NCBI RefSeq assembly: GCF_033100115.1
Contig: NZ_CP136910.1
Location: 5,224,001 to 5,288,000, forward strand
Direction of reading: 5' to 3'
DNA length: 64,000 bases
From: Anaerocolumna sp. AGMB13020
GTDB lineage: Bacteria; Bacillota; Clostridia; Lachnospirales; Lachnospiraceae
Shown one piece after another: positions 54,127 through 62,533 of this stretch (positions are counted from its first letter, which is position 1; every line of letters begins with the position of its first letter). The position numbers and the translations under genes were made by a program. The notes under the pieces were generated by a model. The model made no database searches and was not told where the DNA came from. It worked only from the letters and a program-made list of their open reading frames with translations.

Positions 54127-54276
54127 TAGGAGAGAAAGAAACAGACAGAAAGAGGGAAGGACAGAAGGTTAGAAGGAAAAAAGGAAAAAAGGAAAAAAGG
54201 AAAAAAGGACAAAAGGATAGAAGGACAGGAGGACAGGAGGACAGGAGGACAGAAGAACAGAAGGAGAGATGGAAAA
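54127..54276 (+). repeat. Polypurine tract with short tandem repeats in the blaI leader
   Basis: About 150 bases are almost pure A/G with scattered C. They include GGAAAAAA repeated about four times and GGACAGGA-type units repeated about four times. The + strand would be the RNA strand. Such mirror-like purine runs are slippage-prone and can form triplex DNA. The apparent ORF on the opposite strand is an artefact of the tract. Confidence 0.8.
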
Positions 54277-54386
54277 ATAGATATGTAAACAGAAGGTGAT
54301 TTATAGTGAGAAGAAGAGTGCTGAATAAAAAATTTAAATGACGGAAGTGTAAAGAGGGCCGGATGATATCAAAAGACATAGAAAAA

Positions 54387-54427
54387 CAGCATAAAAAACA
54401 GCATAAAAGACAGCATAAAAGACAGCG
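54387..54427 (+). repeat. 12-bp tandem repeat directly before the blaI ribosome site
   Basis: ACAGCATAAAAG-type units repeat about 3.5 times (AAAAACAGCATAAA, ACAGCATAAAAG, ACAGCATAAAAG, ACAGCGG). The run ends just before GAGAGG of blaI. Copy number could alter leader structure or spacing. Confidence 0.7.
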
Positions 54428-54442
54428 GAAAGAGAGGCTAAT

Positions 54443-54820
54443 ATGAAAGACATTAAGAAACTACCGGAGGCAGAATTTGAAATAATGAAAGTTATCTGGA
54501 TGAATGAACCGCCTATTACTACGAATATAATTATGGAGCAGTTGGGGAATACCCGTGGATGGAAAGCGCCTACAATTATTTCTTTGATGCTTCGATTGGT
54601 AGATAAAGGTTTTCTTAAGACAGAAAAGAATGGAAAAGAGCGAATTTACTTTCCCTTAATCACCCGAGATGACTATCTTAAGCTGGAAACAGGAAACTTT
54701 ATGAAAAACTATCATGAGAACTCTTTTCTTAGCCTTGTCAATACCCTTTATGATGATAAAAAAGTCAATGACAAGGACCTGGAGGAACTGATGGAGTGGG
54801 TTAAAAGCAGGAGGAAATAG
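54443..54820 (+). CDS. BlaI/MecI family repressor
   Basis: A 125-residue Penicillinase_R family repressor with an N-terminal winged helix (LPEAEFEIMKVIWMNEPPIT, TIISLMLRLVDKGFLKTEKN) and a C-terminal dimer helix. In the classical system the repressor is cut after BlaR1 senses a beta-lactam. Here the partner gene follows two bases after its stop, but no beta-lactamase gene is nearby; an ABC transporter takes its place. The start has GAGAGG upstream. It probably represses its own operon. Confidence 0.92.
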   Translation: MKDIKKLPEAEFEIMKVIWMNEPPITTNIIMEQLGNTRGWKAPTIISLMLRLVDKGFLKTEKNGKERIYFPLITRDDYLKLETGNFMKNYHENSFLSLVNTLYDDKKVNDKDLEELMEWVKSRRK

Positions 54821-54821
54821 C

Positions 54822-55907
54822 ATGGAGAGAATTTTGGAATTACTTGTGGCAAACTCTGCTGCCATGTCGTTGTTAATCATCTGCTTTCTTATCCTAACAC
54901 CACGATTGCTGAACAGATATCATGCCAAATGGATCTATTATTCCTGGCTGTTTCTTGTAATCGGTTTAGTTATCCCCTTCCGTATACATTTTCAAATCAT
55001 GTTTGAACGTCCCTCAAGTGAACCCATATTTATTTACAATTATTATCAGGGCAATGACCAGGATATGTATCTGAGGGAAGGAAAGGAGACTGAGAGTGAA
55101 AGCCTCCCCTCACATCAGATAATTGAAAGCGTATGGCTTATTGGATTCATAAGTTTTATCCTTTGCCAGGGACGAAAGCATTACCGATTCACAAAGCTGT
55201 TAAGGCGTTGGGGAGAAGAGGATAAGGCTTCTGCGGAATACAAGCAGTTGCAGAAGCTAAGCCGTGATATGGGAATATCAAAACCTGTCAGATTACTGAT
55301 TAGCCCATGTATTTCAAGTCCAATGCAGATAGGCTTTGTAAAACCGGTTTTAGTACTTCCTGCTATGGATTTATCCGATGAAGAGCTTTCTCTGATATTG
55401 CGGCATGAGCTGATTCATTTTATAAGAAAGGATCTTTGGTATAAGGGCTTGGTGCTGATAGCAACAGCAATCAATTGGTTTAATCCTCTGGTATACCTTA
55501 TGGGCAAAGCAATCGGAGAGCAATGCGAATTATCCTGTGATTATGAAGTGGTGAAAGGCTCTGATACCGAGAAAAAAATACGGTATTGTGAAACGATTAT
55601 AGGAATGATGCAGGGGCTTTCCAAAGCAGAGCCAGTTTTTTCTGCCAATTTATCAAATGGTAGGAAGGGCATAATGAAAAGAATCTATTCTATTATGGAT
55701 GGTAGCGAGAAGAAAGCAGGTGCCGTGATACTAGGTATGGCCTTATTCGGAATCATACTGACAGGAGTCGATTTTAACACAACAACGGTACAAACAGTAA
55801 TTGCTGTAACCACTGATATAACCACTGAAATAATTGAGGCAGGGGAAGACGAAGAAATTGGTGTCAGCTCAGAAAGCAGTTATTATTTGGACAGGCAGAT
55901 GAAATAA
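54822..55907 (+). CDS. BlaR1/MecR1-like M56 membrane metalloprotease
   Basis: A 361-residue M56 peptidase with an N-terminal membrane region (helices about 8-26, 37-55 and 100-115). The zinc motif HELIH (in ILRHELIHFIRKD) is followed by the glutamate region EQCELSCDYEVV. The C-terminus has one further membrane segment (AVILGMALFGIILTG) and a short acidic tail; the penicillin-binding sensor domain of BlaR1 is missing. It should therefore respond to another signal and relieve the upstream repressor. CAGGAGG precedes the ATG. The operon continues with an ABC transporter. Confidence 0.9.
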   Translation: MERILELLVANSAAMSLLIICFLILTPRLLNRYHAKWIYYSWLFLVIGLVIPFRIHFQIMFERPSSEPIFIYNYYQGNDQDMYLREGKETESESLPSHQIIESVWLIGFISFILCQGRKHYRFTKLLRRWGEEDKASAEYKQLQKLSRDMGISKPVRLLISPCISSPMQIGFVKPVLVLPAMDLSDEELSLILRHELIHFIRKDLWYKGLVLIATAINWFNPLVYLMGKAIGEQCELSCDYEVVKGSDTEKKIRYCETIIGMMQGLSKAEPVFSANLSNGRKGIMKRIYSIMDGSEKKAGAVILGMALFGIILTGVDFNTTTVQTVIAVTTDITTEIIEAGEDEEIGVSSESSYYLDRQMK

Positions 55908-55975
55908 TTCAGGGATTAAGGTTATAGGTAGTTTAATTTGGAAAGAGAAATTTCTAATATAGAAAGGGGTTTATA

Positions 55976-56839
55976 ATGGATATCTCAATTAATCAGATCA
56001 ATAAAATTTATCCGGGAGGGAAAAAGGCTCTTAATGATGTTACCATTGAGATGAAAAGTCCTAACTTAATCGGATTGGTTGGACCAAATGGTGCCGGTAA
56101 ATCAACACTTATGAAACTGCTGGTAGCTGAATTGCTGCCTACTTCCGGTAATATAGCAGTGAATGGAGTGGAATTACTAAAAAATGAAAAAAAATTAAAA
56201 GCTTCATTGGGTTATCTGCCTCAGACCTTTGGTTTATATGATGAGCTGACAGTATATCAGTTTTTGGATTACATGGCTGCTTTAAAAGGAATTAAGAATA
56301 GTAAAGAAGCGATTAAGGAAGCAATAAAGGAAACGAATCTGGGGGAGAAAAGCAAATCCAAGATCAAAACGCTCTCAGGAGGACAAAGACAAAGAGTTGG
56401 TATCGCACAGGCATTCCTTGGCAATCCTGATTTGCTTATATTTGATGAACCTACCGTAGGGCTTGATCCCGAGGAAAGAATAAATTTCCGAAATCTGTTT
56501 TCAAAAAAAGCAGAGGATAAAATCGTAATATTATCTACCCATATTATTGAGGATGTACAATCTATCTGCAACCGGCTGATTGTATTACATGAAGGCAGAA
56601 TACGATATGACGGTACACCGGAGGAGCTAATCTTAATGGCCTGGGAGCATGTAGGTATCCTGGAAGAGGATAAGCAAGCAGAACAGGGGGATTACCATGT
56701 AACAACCCGCATCAATACTGCAAATGGGGTGAGATGCCGTATCGTAGCCAAGGAATTACCTCCGGAGGCCAAGCAAACGGAGCCCACTTTAGAGGATGCT
56801 TATATGTATCTGATAACCAGAGAGGATGTGGACATATGA
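55976..56839 (+). CDS. ABC transporter ATP-binding protein
   Basis: A 287-residue ABC ATPase: Walker A GPNGAGKST, signature LSGGQRQRVGIAQAFL, Walker B LLIFDEPTVGLDP and the switch His in ILSTHIIEDV. The C-terminal ~70 residues are a variable tail. It resembles ATPases of the ABC-2/NatA-like export class that pair with peptidase-fused permeases. AAAGGGG precedes the ATG. Its stop overlaps the start of the permease gene by four bases. The substrate is unknown. Confidence 0.92.
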   Translation: MDISINQINKIYPGGKKALNDVTIEMKSPNLIGLVGPNGAGKSTLMKLLVAELLPTSGNIAVNGVELLKNEKKLKASLGYLPQTFGLYDELTVYQFLDYMAALKGIKNSKEAIKEAIKETNLGEKSKSKIKTLSGGQRQRVGIAQAFLGNPDLLIFDEPTVGLDPEERINFRNLFSKKAEDKIVILSTHIIEDVQSICNRLIVLHEGRIRYDGTPEELILMAWEHVGILEEDKQAEQGDYHVTTRINTANGVRCRIVAKELPPEAKQTEPTLEDAYMYLITREDVDI

Positions 56840-59007
56840 ATTTCCTGACCTATCTAAAAGTTGAAACAGGGCGTATCCTTCGAGCCAGATTTACCTGGTG
56901 TATTCTGCTTCTTACTGTTCTTACTCCGCTGGCTGGGTATTTCCTCTACAAACCTTCTAATACCTTAATGAGATCAGCGGCTTATATTGCTAACCCTGCA
57001 CTGGCAGGTGCATTTGGAGGTGCTTTTCTATTTTCCATATTAGCTCTTTATGAATTTGATATGGTACATAGAAATAGAACTGCCGTGATAACAGACAGTA
57101 TCGTATCACCGGTTCTGCTTAATGTCGTAAGGATGACATCGCTAATAATAGCTGCAATCCTATGTGGTATCCTGTTAACAATCCTGTATCTGCCGTATAC
57201 AGTAATTGTGCTTGGAACTGTATTTCAGCTGTCCTTATATTTAAAATGCTTCTGGTTTGTCACGGTTCCTGCCTATATCATTGCTGTATTGGCAGTAACG
57301 GGAATATATCAAATCGTAAAACGGGTGGATATAAGCTTCCTTCTCTTTTTTATTTTTGCCTGCGCTAATTTAACGGGATTAATGTATAACAGCTTTATCT
57401 TGCGTTGGATTAACCCGGTGATTCCGGTACTCTCCGACGATTTTGGCAACACCTATGTATTGATGATGGTATTGTATAACAGAATATTCTGGCTGCTTTT
57501 ACTTGGCGGTATCTGGATATTTTCATTACTATGCGTTCGCAGATATGCGAAAGGTCTACCTGGTTCCCTGATTCATAACAGCAGAAAGGTGTTTTTGCCG
57601 ATTATGTCCATCGTTATGATCGCAGGTTCTGTCTGCTTATATAACGAACAGCCTTTTATTGATAACAGCCCTCTTGAAATAAATTACGATGCCTATAATA
57701 AACTGGTCTATAACGAACAAATACAGCTTAAGAAATATTATGTTCAGATAACGCCGGATGTAAAAAGCGGACAACAGCATGGAATACAGACGCTTCAATT
57801 GATAAATGACAGCGGTCAGGAGCAGGTGGGTATGGTATCTGTTAATCCCGGTTACAAAATTCTTAAGATGACTGCCAATTCAAAAGCTATTGATTATACT
57901 GATCTTGAAGATGATGATTTAAATCAGAAACAAATCAGCTTTACCCTGCCAAAGGACAAAGAGATAGAGCTTGTTATTGAATATGGAGGTTTTCCTAAGT
58001 TATGGAGTATTGAAGAAACCTTTCCCGGACAAACGGAAATTAGCAAGGATTATATATTTCTTGTAAATCAGGATTTTGCTCCCCTTCCAGGCTTTTATGG
58101 TGCCGAGGAAACCATTGCGGACATTACAGTGCCTTCCAATCTGATACCTGTTACGGCAGGAGATACCATAGAGGTGCTTCAGGAGAATAAGGATGGTACA
58201 ACAACCTGGCGAAGCACCGGTGGAGGAATTATCTGGCATCTTTATGCTGCGGAGTATGATGTGAAGCATATTGAAGCTGCTGGAGCCAAGATTGATTTTT
58301 ATTACAGTGCCAAACATAAAGCTGCTATGGAACGTGTTAAGGTTGATGATACATTAAAGGAAGTATTTGAATATTGCAGTAAGCATTATGGTGCCTTTCC
58401 TTTTATAACAGAAGAACATCCCTTTAAGCTGGTAGAACTCACCGCTTATATGGGAGGCGGATTTGCGATGGACGGTATAAGTGTAATGGATGAAAACTGC
58501 TTCAGTGAAGAAGGTTTAAAAGACCCACTAAAAGGAGCTTCAGGCAATGAAGTTATGGCACATGAAATCATACATCAGTGGTGGGGCCTTGGAAAGATGT
58601 TTCCCTGGGATACTGATAGCGGATGGTCTGGCGAAGGCTTGACGGTTTATACCACCTACCGGTTAATGAAGGAAAAGTATGGTTCGGAGTATGCCAGGAA
58701 ACATTACGTTGATGTATGGGAAAAGGAAGTTTCAGACTATTATCTAAATTTTTACCACAGAAATCCTGAATACCTGAACAAACTGCCGGAAACTTATCAG
58801 GCAAGGATTAAAAACTCAAAAATTACTGTTATGAATTACTGTGAAATTCCACTTAAGATCCTAAAGGCCGAAGGGCTGGTAGGGGGAGAAGAAAAAATGG
58901 ATCAGATACTGGCTGAAATATTTGGTAATTCGAACCAGCCGGAACTGAGTTATCAAGAGTTTCTTGATGCCTGCGGTCTGACAAAGGAGGACTTAAACCT
59001 TGATTAA
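56836..59007 (+). CDS. ABC permease fused to an M1 aminopeptidase-like domain
   Basis: A 723-residue fusion. Residues 1-270 carry about six membrane helices of an ABC-2 type permease (FTWCILLLTVLTPLAGYFLY onward). One more helix (about 255-270) leads into an extracytoplasmic region. Residues ~290-720 form an M1-like domain: GGGFAMDGISV in the GAMEN position, then HEIIHQWWG (His576, Glu577, His580) and Glu600 in WSGEGLTVY. The 20-residue His-Glu spacing is one longer than PepN but matches, as I recall it, permease-fused relatives. Cell-surface peptidase activity is plausible. Start 56836 overlaps the ATPase gene. Confidence 0.85.
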   Translation: MNFLTYLKVETGRILRARFTWCILLLTVLTPLAGYFLYKPSNTLMRSAAYIANPALAGAFGGAFLFSILALYEFDMVHRNRTAVITDSIVSPVLLNVVRMTSLIIAAILCGILLTILYLPYTVIVLGTVFQLSLYLKCFWFVTVPAYIIAVLAVTGIYQIVKRVDISFLLFFIFACANLTGLMYNSFILRWINPVIPVLSDDFGNTYVLMMVLYNRIFWLLLLGGIWIFSLLCVRRYAKGLPGSLIHNSRKVFLPIMSIVMIAGSVCLYNEQPFIDNSPLEINYDAYNKLVYNEQIQLKKYYVQITPDVKSGQQHGIQTLQLINDSGQEQVGMVSVNPGYKILKMTANSKAIDYTDLEDDDLNQKQISFTLPKDKEIELVIEYGGFPKLWSIEETFPGQTEISKDYIFLVNQDFAPLPGFYGAEETIADITVPSNLIPVTAGDTIEVLQENKDGTTTWRSTGGGIIWHLYAAEYDVKHIEAAGAKIDFYYSAKHKAAMERVKVDDTLKEVFEYCSKHYGAFPFITEEHPFKLVELTAYMGGGFAMDGISVMDENCFSEEGLKDPLKGASGNEVMAHEIIHQWWGLGKMFPWDTDSGWSGEGLTVYTTYRLMKEKYGSEYARKHYVDVWEKEVSDYYLNFYHRNPEYLNKLPETYQARIKNSKITVMNYCEIPLKILKAEGLVGGEEKMDQILAEIFGNSNQPELSYQEFLDACGLTKEDLNLD

Positions 59008-59716
59008 ATTATTTGGATATGAAGCAAAACGGCTGTTGTGGAACAAATTCTATATAATACTTTTTGCAATTACTATATTCAATGGCTGGTATACCTTATT
59101 TGGTAATGTAATTATGGGAATTTCGAATACAGCACCTTTCTCACCCTGGAGCTTTGGTTATTATCTGGCGCAGGTAATGCCTGTTCAATTAATCTGTACT
59201 TTATTTTTTGTTACCTATATCTATTCGGCGAAAGAAAAAAGTGTCCAGCGGTTAACTCTTGCGACTTCGATGGATACGGTGAAGTTTATGCTGGTCCGCA
59301 TTACTGTTATCACGATTGGGTATTTGCTTTTATGCATTGGTGTCCTTGTACTTGGTTTCACCTTTTATGCTGTGGTATTTCAGTTAAAGGATTTTTCAGC
59401 GTTTCTTCTGCCGGCTCTTGTAGTGCTGATTCCCCCTGTAATATTTGTGCTGGGAATCGGATTAATAGCCGGAAGGTTTCATAACAGTCTGGTTTATGGA
59501 TTGATGGCAGTAATTTTTATCATCAGTTTTATTGGTTTACCCTATACCGTGGATTTAATAGGCGGAGGTGTCTTCCTGCATTATCCGATTGCTTTGGGTT
59601 CGCTGGATCCGGCATTTGCTCTGCCTGTGTCATTTGTACTTGGCAGAATTGGCTATACAGCAATTGGATTGGCATTGATTTGTTATTGCTGTAAAGCTGA
59701 AGTTAAAAGAACTTAG
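59000..59716 (+). CDS. ABC-2 type permease subunit
   Basis: A 238-residue membrane protein with about six helices (FYIILFAITIFNGWYTLFGN, LVRITVITIGYLLLCIGVL, FLLPALVVLIPPVIFVLGIG, and two later ones). It is probably the second permease half of the transporter. The start is TTG 59000, with AGGAGG nine bases upstream and eight bases inside the fusion gene. Sequence identity of the family is weak; the call rests on hydrophobicity and position. The module ends here; no terminator is obvious. Confidence 0.75.
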   Translation: MIKLFGYEAKRLLWNKFYIILFAITIFNGWYTLFGNVIMGISNTAPFSPWSFGYYLAQVMPVQLICTLFFVTYIYSAKEKSVQRLTLATSMDTVKFMLVRITVITIGYLLLCIGVLVLGFTFYAVVFQLKDFSAFLLPALVVLIPPVIFVLGIGLIAGRFHNSLVYGLMAVIFIISFIGLPYTVDLIGGGVFLHYPIALGSLDPAFALPVSFVLGRIGYTAIGLALICYCCKAEVKRT

Positions 59717-59846
59717 AGGGAATATTGCACTTTCTTATAAACCATGTGACTAGTACTGTCTTGTATAATTATTGATTAATATCAGTGTCTTAAACTTTTA
59801 GGGAGTATAGGAATGAATATAACCTCAAAGAACTGTAATATTTGAT

Positions 59847-59875
59847 TTGCAATTCCCAAAACTAGCAATTATAAT
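59847..59875 (+). promoter_or_regulatory. Sigma-A promoter of the XerD-like gene
   Basis: TTGCAA (59847-59852), a 17-bp spacer and TATAAT (59870-59875) lie 50 bases before the start codon. Confidence 0.6.
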
Positions 59876-59925
59876 GATAATAACAGGACATATGTTATAT
59901 TATTTCGTTAAAGGAGAATTGCTGT

Positions 59926-60810
59926 ATGAAGGCTGCACTGCAGGAATTTATTACATATATGACAGAGGTTAAGAATGCAAGTGTAAACACCTGTCTTTCT
60001 TACAAAAATGATTTGACCAAGTTAATCAATTACATGTATAAGCAAAACATTACGGAAGAAGATAAAATCAGCGAAACCAGTTTAAATTCCTACGTTCTGA
60101 CTCTGGAAAAGGAGGGATTGTCACCGGCTACGGTTTCCAGGAATATTGCTTCTATCAAAGCATTTATCTTATATCTTATCAAGCATGGTAAAATGAAGCA
60201 TGACCCCACAGAGAGAATGAAGTCTCCTAAAATTGAAAAGAAGCCTCATACTTCCCTGTCAACGGAAGAAGTGAGCGGACTATTGGATCAGCCAAATATC
60301 AATACCATAAAAGGTATGAGAGATAAGGCCATGCTGGAACTGCTATATGCTACAGGTATCAGGGTAACGGAACTTATATCCATCAAACTGGAGGATCTGA
60401 ACCTTAAGAACAGATTTCTAAGATGTGCCGGTGCCAAAAAAGAAAGGCTTATTCCTTTTGGAAATATGGCCAAGCATGCTCTTGAGAATTATTTCAGCTT
60501 TGGCAGACCGAATCTGGTAGGAAGTGTAAGTACGGATTTTCTCTTTACGAACCTTTCTGGAGAGCCTATGAGCCGTCAGGGATTTTGGAAGCTGCTGAAG
60601 AGTTATGGAAAAAATGCCGGAATTACCATGGAAATAACACCGCAGATTCTAAGAAACTCATTTGCTGCACATATGATTGAAAATGGAGCAGATTTAAGAA
60701 GCATTCAGGAATTTTTGGGCCATGCGGATATCTCCACTACGCAATTTTATTTACAGAGCGGGGACCGGAAGCTGACGAAAGTATATACAGATACACATCC
60801 GAGGGCTTAG
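59926..60810 (+). CDS. XerD-like tyrosine recombinase with altered HxxR motif
   Basis: A 294-residue integrase-family protein of XerD length. The N-terminal SAM-like domain has ASVNTCLSYKNDLTKLINYM. Box I Arg is in LLYATGIRVTELIS, Lys in AKKERLIPFG, and the late GHADISTTQFYL includes the Tyr nucleophile. In box II the sequence is TPQILRNSFAAH, where XerD has SPHVLRHAFATH. The catalytic HxxR His is thus Gln, and the following His is Asn. The place after spoIIM in related genomes matches xerD. Its activity in dif resolution is uncertain with this change. AAAGGAG precedes the ATG. Confidence 0.85.
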   Translation: MKAALQEFITYMTEVKNASVNTCLSYKNDLTKLINYMYKQNITEEDKISETSLNSYVLTLEKEGLSPATVSRNIASIKAFILYLIKHGKMKHDPTERMKSPKIEKKPHTSLSTEEVSGLLDQPNINTIKGMRDKAMLELLYATGIRVTELISIKLEDLNLKNRFLRCAGAKKERLIPFGNMAKHALENYFSFGRPNLVGSVSTDFLFTNLSGEPMSRQGFWKLLKSYGKNAGITMEITPQILRNSFAAHMIENGADLRSIQEFLGHADISTTQFYLQSGDRKLTKVYTDTHPRA

Positions 60811-61015
60811 CATTCGAAATTGAAAGGTCATATTAAATATAACAATGCAAGAAAATGAAGTATACAGGAATTGTAAGAGAGAAATTATAGGCGCTTTTTC
60901 ACCAAGGCTTTAACCTTAAGAGTGTTAATCGTGATATGGATTACAGGGGAGTTGCTGTTATGCCATCAATTGATTGGAACAGGGATTCCTGCATATGTAG
61001 GATATAAATATAACA

Positions 61016-61090
61016 AAGGCTGCTGTTTTAAACTTAGCAGGAAGACATTTATTGATTATCTCCCTGTTTATGTGTTAAAACAGTAGCCTT
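61016..61090. terminator. Two-way hairpin between the XerD-like gene and aroF
   Basis: AAGGCTGCTGTTTTAA (61016-61031) pairs with TTAAAACAGTAGCCTT (61075-61090), with one wobble. An inner loop of ~43 bases has partial pairing. A- and T-rich ends on both sides allow termination in both directions between these convergent genes. The rest of the 60811-61166 gap shows nothing else. Confidence 0.7.
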
Positions 61091-61166
61091 GTGCATTATT
61101 ATACAATTTTATAACAGAATAGTAAGGGACTGTTAGGAAAGCGGACTAAGTTTAGTCCAGAATTCG

Positions 61167-62195
61167 TTAAATGTGATCAGCTATTGCATAAATCAGCTTT
61201 TCGGATTCAGCCCATCCTAAGCAGGCGTCGGTTATGGATTTTCCGTAGGTGTGTTCTGATACCTTCTGATTACCAGGCTCGATATAGCTTTCGATCATAA
61301 CACCTTTTACCAGTTTGGAGATATCCGGATTCACGGATCTGCTGTGCAGGATTTCCTTGACAATACGGGGCTGCTCAAAATACAGCTTATTGGAATTGGC
61401 ATGGTTCGCGTCTATGATGGCAGCGGGATAAGTGAGCTCTCTTTCATTATACATTTCGAGCAGATGTATCAAATCTTCATAGTGATAATTGGTAATAGCC
61501 TGTCCGTGTTTGTTGACAGCACCTCTTAATATACAGTGCGCCAGAGGATTGCCTGTGGTTTTTACCTCATAGGCACGGTAGAGGAAGGTATGAGAAGCTT
61601 GTGCGGCTACACAGGAATTCAGCATGACAGATAAATCTCCGCTGGTGGGATTCTTCATGCCGGCAGGGCAGTCGATGCCACTGATGGTGAGGCGGTGCTG
61701 CTGGTTTTCTACGGAACGTGCGCCTACGGCCACATAAGAGAGGATATCCTCCACATAAGGCCAGTTCTCTGGATAAAGCATTTCATCAGCAGCGGTAAGG
61801 CCGGTCTCTTTGATTGCCCTTAAGTGAATTTTTCTCATGGCTATAAGACCTTCCTGCAAGTCAGGTTTCTTTTCGGGATCCGGCTGATGGGCGATGCCCT
61901 TGTAGCCCTCTCCGGTAGTACGGGGTTTATTGGTATAGATTCTTGGTATCAGAATTAACTTATCCTTAACCTTCTCCTGTACTTTGGCAAGTCTGTTAAT
62001 GTAATCGCAGACAGAATCTTCATTATCAGCAGAGCAAGGTCCTATAATTACTATAAATTTATCGGATTTCTCCATGAAAACGTCTTTGATCTCTTGGTCT
62101 CTTTCTGCTTTAGCAAGTCGTTCCTGTTCTGTCAGAGAATAAGTACTCAGTAGTTCGGCAGGAGATATAACTTCTTTTCGGTAATCGAAACTCAT
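61167..62195 (-). CDS. aroF: 3-deoxy-7-phosphoheptulonate synthase (DAHP synthase, type I alpha)
   Basis: A 342-residue class I-alpha DAHP synthase that joins PEP and erythrose-4-phosphate in the first step of the shikimate pathway. Conserved stretches: IIGPCSADNEDSV, IPRIYTNKPRTTGEGYKGIA, ADEMLYPENWPYVEDILSYV, and IIDANHANSNKLYFEQP, plus a late GVMIESYIEPGNQ. The subtype is the AroF/AroG/AroH one, and the inhibitory amino acid cannot be told from the sequence. AAAGGAG precedes the ATG. The gene stands alone, divergent from pdp. No T-box is seen in its short leader. Confidence 0.95.
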   Translation of the reverse strand: MSFDYRKEVISPAELLSTYSLTEQERLAKAERDQEIKDVFMEKSDKFIVIIGPCSADNEDSVCDYINRLAKVQEKVKDKLILIPRIYTNKPRTTGEGYKGIAHQPDPEKKPDLQEGLIAMRKIHLRAIKETGLTAADEMLYPENWPYVEDILSYVAVGARSVENQQHRLTISGIDCPAGMKNPTSGDLSVMLNSCVAAQASHTFLYRAYEVKTTGNPLAHCILRGAVNKHGQAITNYHYEDLIHLLEMYNERELTYPAAIIDANHANSNKLYFEQPRIVKEILHSRSVNPDISKLVKGVMIESYIEPGNQKVSEHTYGKSITDACLGWAESEKLIYAIADHI

Positions 62196-62239
62196 AATAA
62201 TGCTCCTTTGCGTATAGTAGTCAAAACTTATTATAGAGC

Positions 62240-62268
62240 ATTGTATCTTTTTTTGAAAGCCAAGTCAA
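62240..62268 (-). promoter_or_regulatory. Sigma-A promoter of aroF
   Basis: On the minus strand TTGACT (complement of 62263-62268), a 17-bp spacer and TACAAT (complement of 62240-62245) lie about 45 bases before the aroF start. Confidence 0.65.
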
Positions 62269-62298
62269 CAAAATTTATAAATATGCAAAGTCCTAAAT

Positions 62299-62470
62299 GA
62301 AAAGCATCAAATATGCTTTTCATATTATATCCTCCTAGGTCTGATGTGTGTATTTTTGGGGTCTGACAGGTGTATTTTTAAGGTTTAAGTTGAATAATAC
62401 CACTTAAAAGAATATAATAATAAGGAACCCTTTAAGGTGTGTATGCGAAGGAAATACAGTTATCATACAC
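62299..62470. promoter_or_regulatory. pdp control region: hairpins, direct repeats and promoter
   Basis: A hairpin GAAAAGCAT/ATGCTTTTC (62299-62321) is followed by imperfect direct repeats beginning GGTCTGA at 62338 and 62360, each with GTGTATTTTT. The promoter TTGAAT (62390-62395), 17 bp, TATAAT (62413-62418) comes next. A leader hairpin TGTGTATG/CATACACA (about 62436-62470) ends the set. The repeats just upstream of the -35 look like regulator sites; the regulator is unknown. Confidence 0.5.
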
Positions 62471-62533
62471 ATCCTGATGATTGGAAAAAAAGAAACTCAA
62501 ATAAATAGATGGAACCCGATGGAGGAAATTATA

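Noticed and set aside
54101..54379. A 92-codon minus-strand frame rich in Ser, Phe, Leu and Pro.
   Set aside because: Its composition is simply the complement of the polypurine tract; it has no ribosome site.
62196..62300. A possible T-box leader for aroF (also considered for leuS and proA).
   Set aside because: No T-box sequence (TGG-ACC-GCG type) or specifier stem is visible, and the aroF and leuS leaders are too short.
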